Positions 18,401 to 25,973 of a stretch of DNA of 39,088 bases are shown piece after piece. Every line of letters begins with the position of its first letter. The stretch's first letter is position 1. The DNA lies in NCBI GenBank assembly GCA_002084765.1, contig NBMB01000025.1, positions 1-39,088 of the forward strand. Direction: 5' to 3'. Under the pieces are notes generated by a model that saw only the letters and a list, made by a program, of their open reading frames with translations, was not told the origin of the DNA and ran no database searches. Source of the stretch: Candidatus Cloacimonetes bacterium 4572_55. Lineage in GTDB: Bacteria > 4572-55. A program made the position numbers and the translations under genes.

Positions 18401-21400
18401 GATTTGATCTGGATTTTGATCTGTCTGCTCATCCTGAGGCGATGGTTGGGCTTTGACTTGCAACAGTTGCACGATCTGCCGCAGGGTCTCAATCTGCCCG
18501 ATCTGATCCGAGCTCACTTCCGGAGCGTGAGGCAGCCGCTCTTGCAAATCAGACAATATCTCCACCCGCTTGATAGAATCAATGCCCAGATCTGAGTCTA
18601 ATCCCATATCCAAATTGAGCATATCAACCGGATAGCCGGTCTTGTCCGCCACAGATTCCAACAGAATCCCCTCGACATCTTGATCCGCCCGCGTGACTTG
18701 AGGAGTGGGACGAGGAATTGGACGAGGAATTGGACGAGAATCCGGACGAGGATCCGCTGGAGGATCGGGTTGTCTCGGAACTGGAGCGGGAGGCTCTGAA
18801 ATCTGAGGAGATACCGGAACTCCTGTCAACAACTGACGCTGTTGGTTCAACAAGCGGTCAAACGTCTGTCGGATCGAGTCTTGCCCTTCTAAAAATTGTC
18901 GATGTAGATCCGCGGTTTGCTGTTGAAACTTCTGTAAGACAACCAAATTCTCTTGGGTGATGCGCAGAGCTTCGCTCATGTCGTCCCCGGACGCGGAAGA
19001 TTGGGATTGGGTTACAGGTGTGGGTTCGGGTTGAGGATTCTGCCGGGGAGTTTCTATGATCCCCGAGTCAGAATTTGACGGAACAGGTTTGGAGATCGAT
19101 TTTTTCTTTGCCCGCGGTCGAGTCGGAGTGGATTTTTTTACAAAATGATTGGCTCCGGTCAGCGTGACCGTTATACTTGGTTTTTTATCGGAATCCAAAT
19201 TTCTGAGACCAATTTCTCCATCATTCCAAAGAGGCAACTGTATGGGATAGCCGATCGCGGCTAATCGAGATAACACGCGCGCCAGGTCAACCTCACCGGA
19301 CTGTTTGCCCTTGGATGAATCCACGGAAAGAAGGTCGAATTGCTTGCCCTTTAGAATCGATTTGACCAGCCCGCTCATGTTTGAAGAAGGGCCCGCCTCC
19401 AGAAAAGTTCGCACCCCATCGGCATACATACCCTCGATAATTTTGACAAATTCCACAGGATTTGCCAATTGTCCGGCAAGTATGCGCCGCATCTCCTCCG
19501 CGTTTTTTGGATAGGGCGTCGCGGTTTTGTTCGAGTAAACAGGAATATTCGGCGGTTGAATCGATGTCTTTTTCAGTGCTTCGAGAAATGCGTTTCCTGC
19601 GTCGGACACGTATCGGCTATGAAAAGCCGCTGCCACATTCAACTGCTTACAGCGCATTTTACGCGCCTTAAATATTTTCGCCGCCCGTTTAATCTCATCT
19701 GTCCCTCCAGACAAAACCGTCTGTCTGGGCGCGTTTTTATTCGCTATGACGAGATCGATCCCCTCTTCGGCAATGACCCTCTCGATTATTTTTATCTCGC
19801 TTTGAACCGCGAGCATGGAGCCTTTATCCCCCTTGCGAGTGCCCATCAATTGGCCGCGCAACTTTGATAGCGAAAAGAACGCGTCCATATCGAGCGACCC
19901 CGCGGCGCATAGAGCGACCAATTCGCCGTAACTGTGACCTGCCGCGGCTGCAGGTCCCACACCGAAGTGGGTCAGAACTTTGAGCAGTGCCAGACTGACC
20001 GCGCCGATCGAGGGCTGTGCCACTTGTGTCGATCGCAGGACTGCGTTGTGACGATCTCGGTCTTCTGCGGTAAACAAAGAATGCGGATAGATCAGATCGC
20101 TCAGTCGGTCGGAATCAGGCGAGTCGGGATCGCCATACTGAACAGAACCTGCTGCCTGGAGAATTTTTTGAAATTGCGGAAATAGACAGGCTAACTCTCG
20201 CAGCATTCCCACATACTGGGACCCCTGTCCAGGAAACACGATACCCAATTTTCCCGCGGGGTCACCGGTTCTGTAATAGATACCGTCCGGCGTATTCCAC
20301 GAGGAGTCGGGTGGGTGTTTGTCCAGCATATCGAGAACCGTCTCGCGAATTTTTTTCATATCCGATCCGTCTCGATCCACCGCGATCAGCAGCCGACAGC
20401 GCGATTGACGATCAAACTTCCGGCACAACTTCGTTCCTAATCGTCGGATATGGTCCCACGTCATATCCGAGTCCAACTTGTCGAGCGCGCGTGCGATCTG
20501 CGCTGGATCGTTGTCGGAATATGCCAGGATTTGAACGTGACCGCTCCAATCAGCGACTTTTTTGATTGGTTGGTATTCCTCTAATACGCAATGAAAATTG
20601 CTCCCGCCAAAACCAAATGAGCTGACAGCCGCGCGTCTCGGATGTTTTTCCTTGCTCAGCCACGGTCTTTTCTCCGTATTAATATAAAACGGCGACGCTC
20701 CCGGCGCGAGTTCGTCGATAGGTCGTTCCACTTTGATAGTCGGCGGCAGCGTTTTATGATGGAGAGCCTGAACGATTTTGATCAATCCCGCCGCGCCAGC
20801 CGCGGCTTTTGTATGCCCGATCTGAGATTTAACGGTACCTAACGCGCACCATGCCGATTTGGCGTCGGCTCCAAAAACGCTATTCAGACTTTTTACCTCG
20901 ATGGGGTCTCCCACTTTTGTGCCGGTGCCGTGCGCTTCCATCAATTCTATCGTGTCGGGGCTCACGTCAGAGAGATCATAAGCCCTTTGCAGAGCTTTTA
21001 TTTGACCCTCGGAACTGGGCGCGTAAACCGCGTTTCCCTTCCCATCGCTGGAGGTTCCGATACCTTTAATCACCGCATAGATGCGGTCATTATCCCGCTC
21101 CGCGTCCGCCAGCCGTTTGACAGCGATAATCCCAACGCCCTCGCCGAGAGTCGTGCCGTCGCTTGTGCGATCAAAGGATCGGGCGTGTCCACCGGGAGAA
21201 AGCGCGGGCGTCTTGCTGAAACAGGCATACATGAAAACATGGTTGAACGTATCCGCGCCGCCTGTCAACACCATGTCCGCGCGACCCGCGTTCAGTTCTA
21301 ACGCAGCAAGATGAATCGCGCTCAAGGAGCTGGCGCACGCCGCGTCGACCACACAATTAGTTCCGCCAAAATCGAATCGGTTGGCGATCCTGCCCGCTGC

Positions 21401-21979
21401 CACATTGCCCAACAGTCCCGGAAAGGAGTTCTCCTGCCATTCCACATAACCGTCGCTGATACGGCTGACAACCTCTTCGGCTATGTCGTCGTCGATATTG
21501 GCTTCCTTCAGAGCCTGTCTCCAGATCGGATGACCCAGGCGAGCACCCAGAGGAATCACCATCTCCAACGCGCCAGTCACCCCAAGGATCACGCTGACTC
21601 GGTCGCGGTCAAATTCTCGATCCGGTCCATAACCCGCGTCTAACAACGCTTCCCGAGCCGCAACCAGACTCAGCGTCTGGGTGGTGTCGATCGCTTCGAT
21701 CGCGTTAGGCAGAATCCCGAATTCTATGGGATTAAAATCAATCGGCGGCAAAAAGCCCCCGTGCTTTCCATAAACATGATCCCGTTTTTTGGGATCGCTA
21801 TGATAATAGTCGGCTGGATCCCAGTGCGTAGGAGGCACTTCGGTGATAGCGTCCACGCCGTTCTTGATATTTGTCCAATATTCCGCCCGATTTCGGGCTT
21901 TAGGAAAAATACAGCCGATCCCAATAACGGCTATAGGAACCGGCTGTGAGTTCATCGTCGATTTAGGTTGATTTGTCAT
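15434..21979 (-). CDS. PfaA-type iterative polyketide / polyunsaturated fatty acid synthase (KS-AT-ACP3-KR-DH)
   Basis: This 2181-residue multidomain synthase has the following order. A ketosynthase (about 13–470) has the triad C215 (VDAACASS), H350 (EAHGTGT) and H389 (GHTKAAAG). An acyltransferase (about 578–880) has GQGSQY, S683 in GHSYGE and H787. A linker with a coiled part (about 1000–1050) and a Pro/Arg-rich part (1060–1095) follows. Three ACP domains have attachment serines at 1135, 1226 and 1317 (LGIDSIKR). A ketoreductase (about 1400–1870) has SGGARGVT at 1613–1620 and Y1802. A double-hotdog dehydratase (about 1900–2170) has HVMNGKPVLP (H1918) and D2090. This is the architecture and ACP motif of PfaA, which builds long polyunsaturated or related acyl chains with PfaB, PfaC and PfaD. 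None of these, nor a phosphopantetheinyl transferase, is nearby. It starts 32 bp after gcvP with GGGAGA before the ATG, so it is probably co-transcribed. The product is unknown. Confidence 0.9.
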   Translation of the reverse strand: MTNQPKSTMNSQPVPIAVIGIGCIFPKARNRAEYWTNIKNGVDAITEVPPTHWDPADYYHSDPKKRDHVYGKHGGFLPPIDFNPIEFGILPNAIEAIDTTQTLSLVAAREALLDAGYGPDREFDRDRVSVILGVTGALEMVIPLGARLGHPIWRQALKEANIDDDIAEEVVSRISDGYVEWQENSFPGLLGNVAAGRIANRFDFGGTNCVVDAACASSLSAIHLAALELNAGRADMVLTGGADTFNHVFMYACFSKTPALSPGGHARSFDRTSDGTTLGEGVGIIAVKRLADAERDNDRIYAVIKGIGTSSDGKGNAVYAPSSEGQIKALQRAYDLSDVSPDTIELMEAHGTGTKVGDPIEVKSLNSVFGADAKSAWCALGTVKSQIGHTKAAAGAAGLIKIVQALHHKTLPPTIKVERPIDELAPGASPFYINTEKRPWLSKEKHPRRAAVSSFGFGGSNFHCVLEEYQPIKKVADWSGHVQILAYSDNDPAQIARALDKLDSDMTWDHIRRLGTKLCRKFDRQSRCRLLIAVDRDGSDMKKIRETVLDMLDKHPPDSSWNTPDGIYYRTGDPAGKLGIVFPGQGSQYVGMLRELACLFPQFQKILQAAGSVQYGDPDSPDSDRLSDLIYPHSLFTAEDRDRHNAVLRSTQVAQPSIGAVSLALLKVLTHFGVGPAAAAGHSYGELVALCAAGSLDMDAFFSLSKLRGQLMGTRKGDKGSMLAVQSEIKIIERVIAEEGIDLVIANKNAPRQTVLSGGTDEIKRAAKIFKARKMRCKQLNVAAAFHSRYVSDAGNAFLEALKKTSIQPPNIPVYSNKTATPYPKNAEEMRRILAGQLANPVEFVKIIEGMYADGVRTFLEAGPSSNMSGLVKSILKGKQFDLLSVDSSKGKQSGEVDLARVLSRLAAIGYPIQLPLWNDGEIGLRNLDSDKKPSITVTLTGANHFVKKSTPTRPRAKKKSISKPVPSNSDSGIIETPRQNPQPEPTPVTQSQSSASGDDMSEALRITQENLVVLQKFQQQTADLHRQFLEGQDSIRQTFDRLLNQQRQLLTGVPVSPQISEPPAPVPRQPDPPADPRPDSRPIPRPIPRPTPQVTRADQDVEGILLESVADKTGYPVDMLNLDMGLDSDLGIDSIKRVEILSDLQERLPHAPEVSSDQIGQIETLRQIVQLLQVKAQPSPQDEQTDQNPDQIERVLLESVADKTGYPVDMLNLDMGLDSDLGIDSIKRVEILSDLQERLPHAPEVSSDQIGQIETLRQIVQLLQVKAQPSPQDEQTDQNPDQVERVLLESVADKTGYPVDMLNLDMGLDSDLGIDSIKRVEILSDLQERLPHAPEVSSDQIGQIETLRQIANLLGGSAPAAKKNEISDQEQADDTIAEKKESHTVLTRQVLTAVPLNRVGISDEIKLPSNAVIWITEDGSDLGAEIVSMLRENRLEKGNKVQAELVSISRLPERVPKRLHGLIIIAPLDADDNFLKRAFRLMQIASKSLNAAAQSDAAIFLTVSRLDGRFGLSSIRSKFSAQGNPVSGGLAGLLKTADKEWDKVHCKAIDLANDFSDSQAAAEIVTEMWIADPLIEVGVAPGKRFRLEFEPRPFPKDPIASQLTPKDVILISGGARGVTAACAIELARWTQSKLALIGRSPEPTEEPNWLSGLTSEREIKRAIVNQSEQKLSPKAVEKKFRSVMTNREIHRTLSRILELTAQSGGTVLYRSVDVRDKKATIEVLKDIQKNLGKITALIHGAGVIADRRIEDKTVEQFDRVYDTKVIGLRNLLSGLGDSQLKALALFSSTTARFGRIGQADYAAANEVLNKIAQLEAQTRRGCRTVSINWGPWAGGMVTPSLEKLFEKEGVGLIPLPHGARYLAKEIYPQPGNAVETTVIAESSSRVPEPDKPTVSKPYSLTLERRLNIDQYPFLKSHVMNGKPVLPTAIIMEWLAHGALHNNPGFVFYGLNNLRILKGVVLESASPYTLQVMAGDAKKERDSYMLPVEMHGRNRADSVFLHADAEVILKTKHPQGKRTIRIRNRAPYPRSEEDIYKKYLFHGPDFQGIEKVESCSPDGIIATIKPAPDPSAWLESPLRSRWLTDPLMIDSSFQLMILWSFDQHGQGSLPTSIGRYRQFKSRFPTDGGRIVAQVTKNDGRLTVANIEFLNFDNELTARIEGYECVMDPSLKRAFKRNRLTD
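17918..18676 (-). repeat. Three near-identical ACP-coding repeats, 273-bp period
   Basis: Units span 18676–18404, 18403–18131 and 18130–17918 (the last shorter at its end), each 91 codons. At protein level the ACP cores from VADKTGYPVDML to GQIETLRQI are identical. At DNA level they differ only by scattered, mostly silent changes. The linker (about residues 1172–1191, repeated at 1263–1282) is also duplicated. Recent duplication or gene conversion is implied, and the true copy number may have been collapsed by assembly. Confidence 0.9.
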
Positions 21980-22011
21980 AGTTCTCCCGACTCTAAGATA
22001 TGGCTAATTGG

Positions 22012-24870
22012 CTAATTATGAGGACACGAGCAGACCAAATTCCGGTCGCCAAACGCGTTGTTGATTCGAGAAACCGGGGGCCAAAATTTACGCTCTCGAG
22101 TCCATTTGGTCGGAAACACAGCGCGCTCCCGCTCATACGGATGATTCCACGCATTTGCCGCCGCCATCTCAGCGGTGTGCGGAGCGTTTTTGAGCAGATT
22201 ATCTTCCTTATCCGCTTGACCTTTTTCGATCTCCTCGATCTCTGCCCGAATAGAAATCATTGCCTCGCAGAAGCGATCCAGTTCCTCTTTATCCTCGCTC
22301 TCTGTCGGTTCGATCATCATTGTTCCCGGGACTGGAAATGAAACGGTTGGAGCGTGGAAGCCGTAATCCATCAGCCGTTTTGCCACATCTTCGACATCGA
22401 TGCCGACAGTGGGCTTGAAGTGACTAAAATCAAGGATAAACTCATGCGCGACATAGCCGCTTGTGCCTCTGTATAAAACCGGATAATACGGCTCCAGACG
22501 CTTTGCGAGATAGTTTGCATTCAAGATAGCTGTCTTACTGGCCTGGGTCAGTCCGACCGACCCCATCATCGCTATATACGCCCAGGAGATCAACATAATA
22601 TTTGGGCTGCCCCATGGCGTCGCGGCTATTGGACCAATACCCATGGATCCACCGGTGGAAATTATTGGATGCCCCGGTAAAAAAGGTGCCAGATGCGGAT
22701 TGACTCCAATGGGACCCATTCCTGGTCCTCCTCCTCCGTGCGGAACCGCAAATGTTTTGTGCATATTCAGATGGCACACATCCGCGCCAATGTCCGCTGG
22801 ACGGCATAGACCGATCTGGGCGTTCATATTGGCACCGTCCATGTAGACCTGCCCGCCGTACTCATGGATGACGTCGCAGATTTCATAAATATTATCTTCA
22901 AACACGCCATGAGTCGAGGGGTAGGTGATCATCAGCGCGGAGAGAACTTTTTTATACTTTTCTGCTTTTTTACGCAGATCGCCGATGTCCACGTTACCGT
23001 TCTTGTCACAGCCCACCAAAACCACTTTCATACCAGCCATGACCGCGCTCGCCGGATTGGTCCCGTGAGCCGATGTAGGGATCAGACAGACATTTCGGAT
23101 GGATTCGTTACGATGTTTGTGGTATGCGCGAATCACCATCAAACCCGCGTACTCGCCTTGCGCGCCAGAATTGGGCTGACCCGAAAACGCGAAAAAACCT
23201 GTGATCTCGCACAGCCACTTCTCGACTTCCTGAAAAATGCGGTGATACCCCGCGCCCAACTCGACAGGAGCAAAGGGATGCAGATCGGTAAATTCCGGCC
23301 AGGTGATAGGCATCATCTCCGCGGCGGCGTTCAGTTTCATGGTGCAAGATCCAAGAGGGATCATGCTGCTTGTCAGGGATAAATCCTTCTGTTCCAATGA
23401 CTTGATAAAACGCAGCATCCCGGTCTCAGAATGATACGAATTGAAAACAGGATGTCGGAGAAATTCAGAATCTCGGCACATCTTTCCTTGATATTGATCC
23501 GAAACCGAGACAGCCAAATCCATGACAGACCGATTATAAGGAGCGGCAAGGGCAAAAATATTCAGAAGTTTTTTGACTTCAACCGCGTCGCTACGCTCGT
23601 CTAAGGAAAGACAAATGCAGCCTCTCTCGAAGCGCCGAAAATTGATCTTTTGGGTGGAAGCCGCAGCGAGGATCGCAGGTCGGGAATGGTCCCCAACCAT
23701 GACGCGAAGCGTGTCGAAAAAATCATCATGGGCAAGTTGATAGCCCTGCTCCCTCAAGCCTTTTTCCAAAATTTTGGTGAGATAATGGATGCGTCCCGCA
23801 ATTCTTTTCAATCCCGTTGCGCCGTGATAGACCGCGTACATACCGGAAATTATCGCCAACAGAACTTGCGCAGTGCAAATGTTGGAGGTCGCTTTTTCTC
23901 GGCGAATATGTTGCTCTCGGGTCTGGAGAGCCATACGGAGTGCCCTCTTCCCTTCCGAGTCGATCGATATGCCGATGAGACGCCCCGGAATCTGCCGCTT
24001 GTACGACTCTCGAGTAGCGAAATACGCGGCGTGAGGTCCGCCGTATCCCATAGGCACCCCAAACCGCTGACTGCTGCCGACGACCGCGTCCGCGCCAAAC
24101 TCCCCGGGCGGCGTGAGAATGACCAGGCTCATCAGGTCCGCGGCAACGACTGTCAAGGTTCCGACCTTATGCGCTTGCGTGCAGAAATCGGCATAGTCGT
24201 GGATCGCGCCGCCGGTGGTCGGATATTGAACCAAAGCTCCAAAATAATCCGAAGATAGCTCGACAGTCTGATGATCCCCAACCTCAACCTCGATACCCAA
24301 CGGCTCGGCTCTGGCTTGAACCACTGCAATCGTTTGCGGGTGACACGCGTCGGAGATGAAAAATTTTATACCCTGTTTCCGAGATTTCAGCCGCTTAAAC
24401 ATGGTCATGGCTTCCGCAGCCGCAGTGGCTTCGTCCAACAAAGAGCCATTCGCGATCTCCATACCAGTCAGGTCGCTGATCATGGTCTGAAAAATCAGAA
24501 TTCCTTCCAGACGTCCCTGAGAAATCTCGGCTTGATACGGGGTGTATTGCGTATACCAACCCGGATTTTCCAAAATATTACGCTGGATCACAGCCGGCAA
24601 AACCGTGTCGTAATACCCCATGCCGATCAAGGAACGACAGAGCTTATTTTCTCCCGCCAGCTCTCGCATTTTTCCCAACAACTCATGCTCGCTCAACGGC
24701 GCGGGAAGCCGCAGCGGTTTTTGAAGATGAATCGCCAGCGGAACAACCTCGTTCACCAACGAGTCCAATATGGGATGGTCCAAAGACGCCACCATCTCCT
24801 CAATTTCATGTGGATCAGGCCCGATATGCCGCCGGACAAACTGATCGGGATGACTCAAATCAATTGCCAT
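22012..24870 (-). CDS. gcvP: Glycine dehydrogenase (decarboxylating), P-protein
   Basis: The 952-residue PLP enzyme is the P-protein of the glycine cleavage system. It decarboxylates glycine and passes the aminomethyl group to the lipoyl H-protein. The single-chain form is present: an N-terminal half (about 1–440) and a C-terminal half with the PLP lysine in [19 protein letters not shown] (K near residue 702). Other family motifs are [12 protein letters not shown] and [12 protein letters not shown]. Length matches the fused form (about 950), not the split GcvPA/GcvPB. The ATG has a strong ribosome binding site (GGAGGGGAGG). gcvT and gcvH are not adjacent. A PfaA-type synthase gene follows at 32 bp. 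A promoter and a leader hairpin lie upstream. Confidence 0.96.
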   Translation of the reverse strand: MAIDLSHPDQFVRRHIGPDPHEIEEMVASLDHPILDSLVNEVVPLAIHLQKPLRLPAPLSEHELLGKMRELAGENKLCRSLIGMGYYDTVLPAVIQRNILENPGWYTQYTPYQAEISQGRLEGILIFQTMISDLTGMEIANGSLLDEATAAAEAMTMFKRLKSRKQGIKFFISDACHPQTIAVVQARAEPLGIEVEVGDHQTVELSSDYFGALVQYPTTGGAIHDYADFCTQAHKVGTLTVVAADLMSLVILTPPGEFGADAVVGSSQRFGVPMGYGGPHAAYFATRESYKRQIPGRLIGISIDSEGKRALRMALQTREQHIRREKATSNICTAQVLLAIISGMYAVYHGATGLKRIAGRIHYLTKILEKGLREQGYQLAHDDFFDTLRVMVGDHSRPAILAAASTQKINFRRFERGCICLSLDERSDAVEVKKLLNIFALAAPYNRSVMDLAVSVSDQYQGKMCRDSEFLRHPVFNSYHSETGMLRFIKSLEQKDLSLTSSMIPLGSCTMKLNAAAEMMPITWPEFTDLHPFAPVELGAGYHRIFQEVEKWLCEITGFFAFSGQPNSGAQGEYAGLMVIRAYHKHRNESIRNVCLIPTSAHGTNPASAVMAGMKVVLVGCDKNGNVDIGDLRKKAEKYKKVLSALMITYPSTHGVFEDNIYEICDVIHEYGGQVYMDGANMNAQIGLCRPADIGADVCHLNMHKTFAVPHGGGGPGMGPIGVNPHLAPFLPGHPIISTGGSMGIGPIAATPWGSPNIMLISWAYIAMMGSVGLTQASKTAILNANYLAKRLEPYYPVLYRGTSGYVAHEFILDFSHFKPTVGIDVEDVAKRLMDYGFHAPTVSFPVPGTMMIEPTESEDKEELDRFCEAMISIRAEIEEIEKGQADKEDNLLKNAPHTAEMAAANAWNHPYERERAVFPTKWTRERKFWPPVSRINNAFGDRNLVCSCPHN

Positions 24871-24930
24871 TATAGCCTCCCCTCCGGTTCAAAAGTTCAA
24901 AATATAGCGTCACACTTTTTAACCCAAGAT

Positions 24931-24958
24931 CCTAAGGGTTTTGAAGATTCTTAGGGTC
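24931..24958 (-). promoter_or_regulatory. Hairpin in the gcvP leader
   Basis: A 9-bp stem (gatcctaag / cttagggtc, one G·U) lies in the predicted gcvP 5' leader, about 60 bp before the ATG. It has no T-run. Its sequence resembles the terminator at 12812–12847 (shared cctaagggttt). I see no glycine-riboswitch-like structure around it. Confidence 0.35.
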
Positions 24959-24977
24959 TCATAATAGTTATTATAAT

Positions 24978-25005
24978 ATTTTATAAAATTCACTGCCAAT
25001 GTCAA
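24978..25005 (-). promoter_or_regulatory. σ70-type promoter for gcvP and the PfaA-type gene
   Basis: On the minus strand TTGACA (25005–25000), a 16-bp spacer, then TAAAAT (24983–24978). This would give a leader of about 100 bases containing the 24931–24958 hairpin. It lies in the 388-bp divergent region between gcvP and the radical SAM gene, which otherwise holds only a diverged dispersed repeat (25191–25236) and a GCCCGA/TCGGGC hairpin near 25135. Confidence 0.55.
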
Positions 25006-25190
25006 GAAGATTCATTCGCTATCTGAAATTGAACTCGTCAAGCGCGGGTGATTCGCTACCTATTTCGTTACATCATAGTCTGAATCCTCCGGTGAAATAC
25101 ACAGCGAATACACATGAATGAATGTGATGGAGCCCGAGAAAAATAATATTCGGGCGGAAAAAAGTCAAGGGGGAACTGGAGTGCCAATAT

Positions 25191-25236
25191 CTGCGTAATC
25201 AACGTGATTTGCAAAAATTAGCGTAATCTTCGGACT
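25191..25236 (-). repeat. Diverged dispersed intergenic repeat upstream of the radical SAM gene
   Basis: On the minus strand it contains GATTACGCAGAT and, further on, CCGAAGATTACGC, matching the repeat at the aspS end in pieces. It ends about 22 bp before the radical SAM start. Confidence 0.4.
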
Positions 25237-25258
25237 CTTAATACCACGGATAAAAATA

Positions 25259-25861
25259 ATGAAAAATCTGATAATTAATGTGCATTCCATCATCCCCTAT
25301 ACCCAAGCAAACGGACCAGGGATGCGAACCGCTATTTGGTTTCAAGGCTGCGTGTTGAACTGCCCCGGATGTTACAATCCACAGACGCGCTCTACGGAAC
25401 CGAACCGGCTATTTTCCGTCGATGCGGTGTATGAGCGGATCGATTTTGCAGTTCGGAAATGTCTGCCGGATGATCTGGTCCAGGGAATCACGATCAGTGG
25501 AGGCGAGCCGTTTCGACAACCCGCGGGCTTGCTGGGCTTGTTGCAACGAATACGCGGCGAGAGCGACCTGTCGATCCTGGTATTTTCCGGATTCACCCTG
25601 TCGGAGATCGCACAGCAGCCTCACGGCGACGACATTCTTCGTCATATCGATACGCTGATCGCCGGACGATATCAGTCAGGGCTCGGGCGCGGTATGGGGC
25701 TGATCGGATCCACCAATCAGCGGATTCATCTCCTGACAGACCGGTACCGGCTCTCCGATATTATCAAAACGCCGGCATCCGAAGTGATTATCGACCGCAA
25801 TGGGCATGTCACTTTTACCGGTATTTTTCAGTGGGCGTCCCGAAAAGAACACGCGGATTGA
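25259..25861 (+). CDS. Radical SAM 4Fe-4S activase, NrdG-like
   Basis: The 200-residue protein has a compact radical SAM core: CVLNCPGC (Cx3Cx2C) for the 4Fe-4S cluster, and TISGGEPF, which contacts SAM. The N-terminal segment (TQANGPGMRTAIWFQGC) and the NPQT after the cysteines match NrdG and related activases, which install a glycyl radical on a partner enzyme. NrdG is usually about 150–160 residues. This protein has an extra C-terminal segment (about 160–200) ending in VIIDRNGHVTFTGI. No nrdD or other glycyl radical enzyme is adjacent, so the partner is unknown and the nrdG name is withheld. The ribosome binding site is weak (GGA ten bases before the ATG). Confidence 0.82.
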   Translation: MKNLIINVHSIIPYTQANGPGMRTAIWFQGCVLNCPGCYNPQTRSTEPNRLFSVDAVYERIDFAVRKCLPDDLVQGITISGGEPFRQPAGLLGLLQRIRGESDLSILVFSGFTLSEIAQQPHGDDILRHIDTLIAGRYQSGLGRGMGLIGSTNQRIHLLTDRYRLSDIIKTPASEVIIDRNGHVTFTGIFQWASRKEHAD

Positions 25862-25896
25862 TTTTCCCTGTTTTTCTATCTTCGGTATAAAAAATC

Positions 25897-25925
25897 TTGA
25901 CAAAATTCAGTACAATTTTTACAAT
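25897..25925 (+). promoter_or_regulatory. σ70-type promoter for the response-regulator-like gene
   Basis: TTGACA (25897–25902), a 17-bp spacer, then TACAAT (25920–25925), with transcription expected near 25932 and the ATG at 25974. Confidence 0.65.
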
Positions 25926-25973
25926 CACAAAAAATAATTTGATTAATTTTTTGGGCTGAAATAAGGAATTTTC

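Noticed and set aside
17828-18595. 255-residue open frame opposite the ACP repeats
   Set aside because: It is a frame shadow of the repeated ACP-coding sequence on the other strand, and its repeats mirror those of the synthase.
24871-25258. Glycine riboswitch upstream of gcvP
   Set aside because: I looked for paired aptamer-like structures and conserved GGAGAG-type segments in the leader and saw none. Only a simple hairpin is present.
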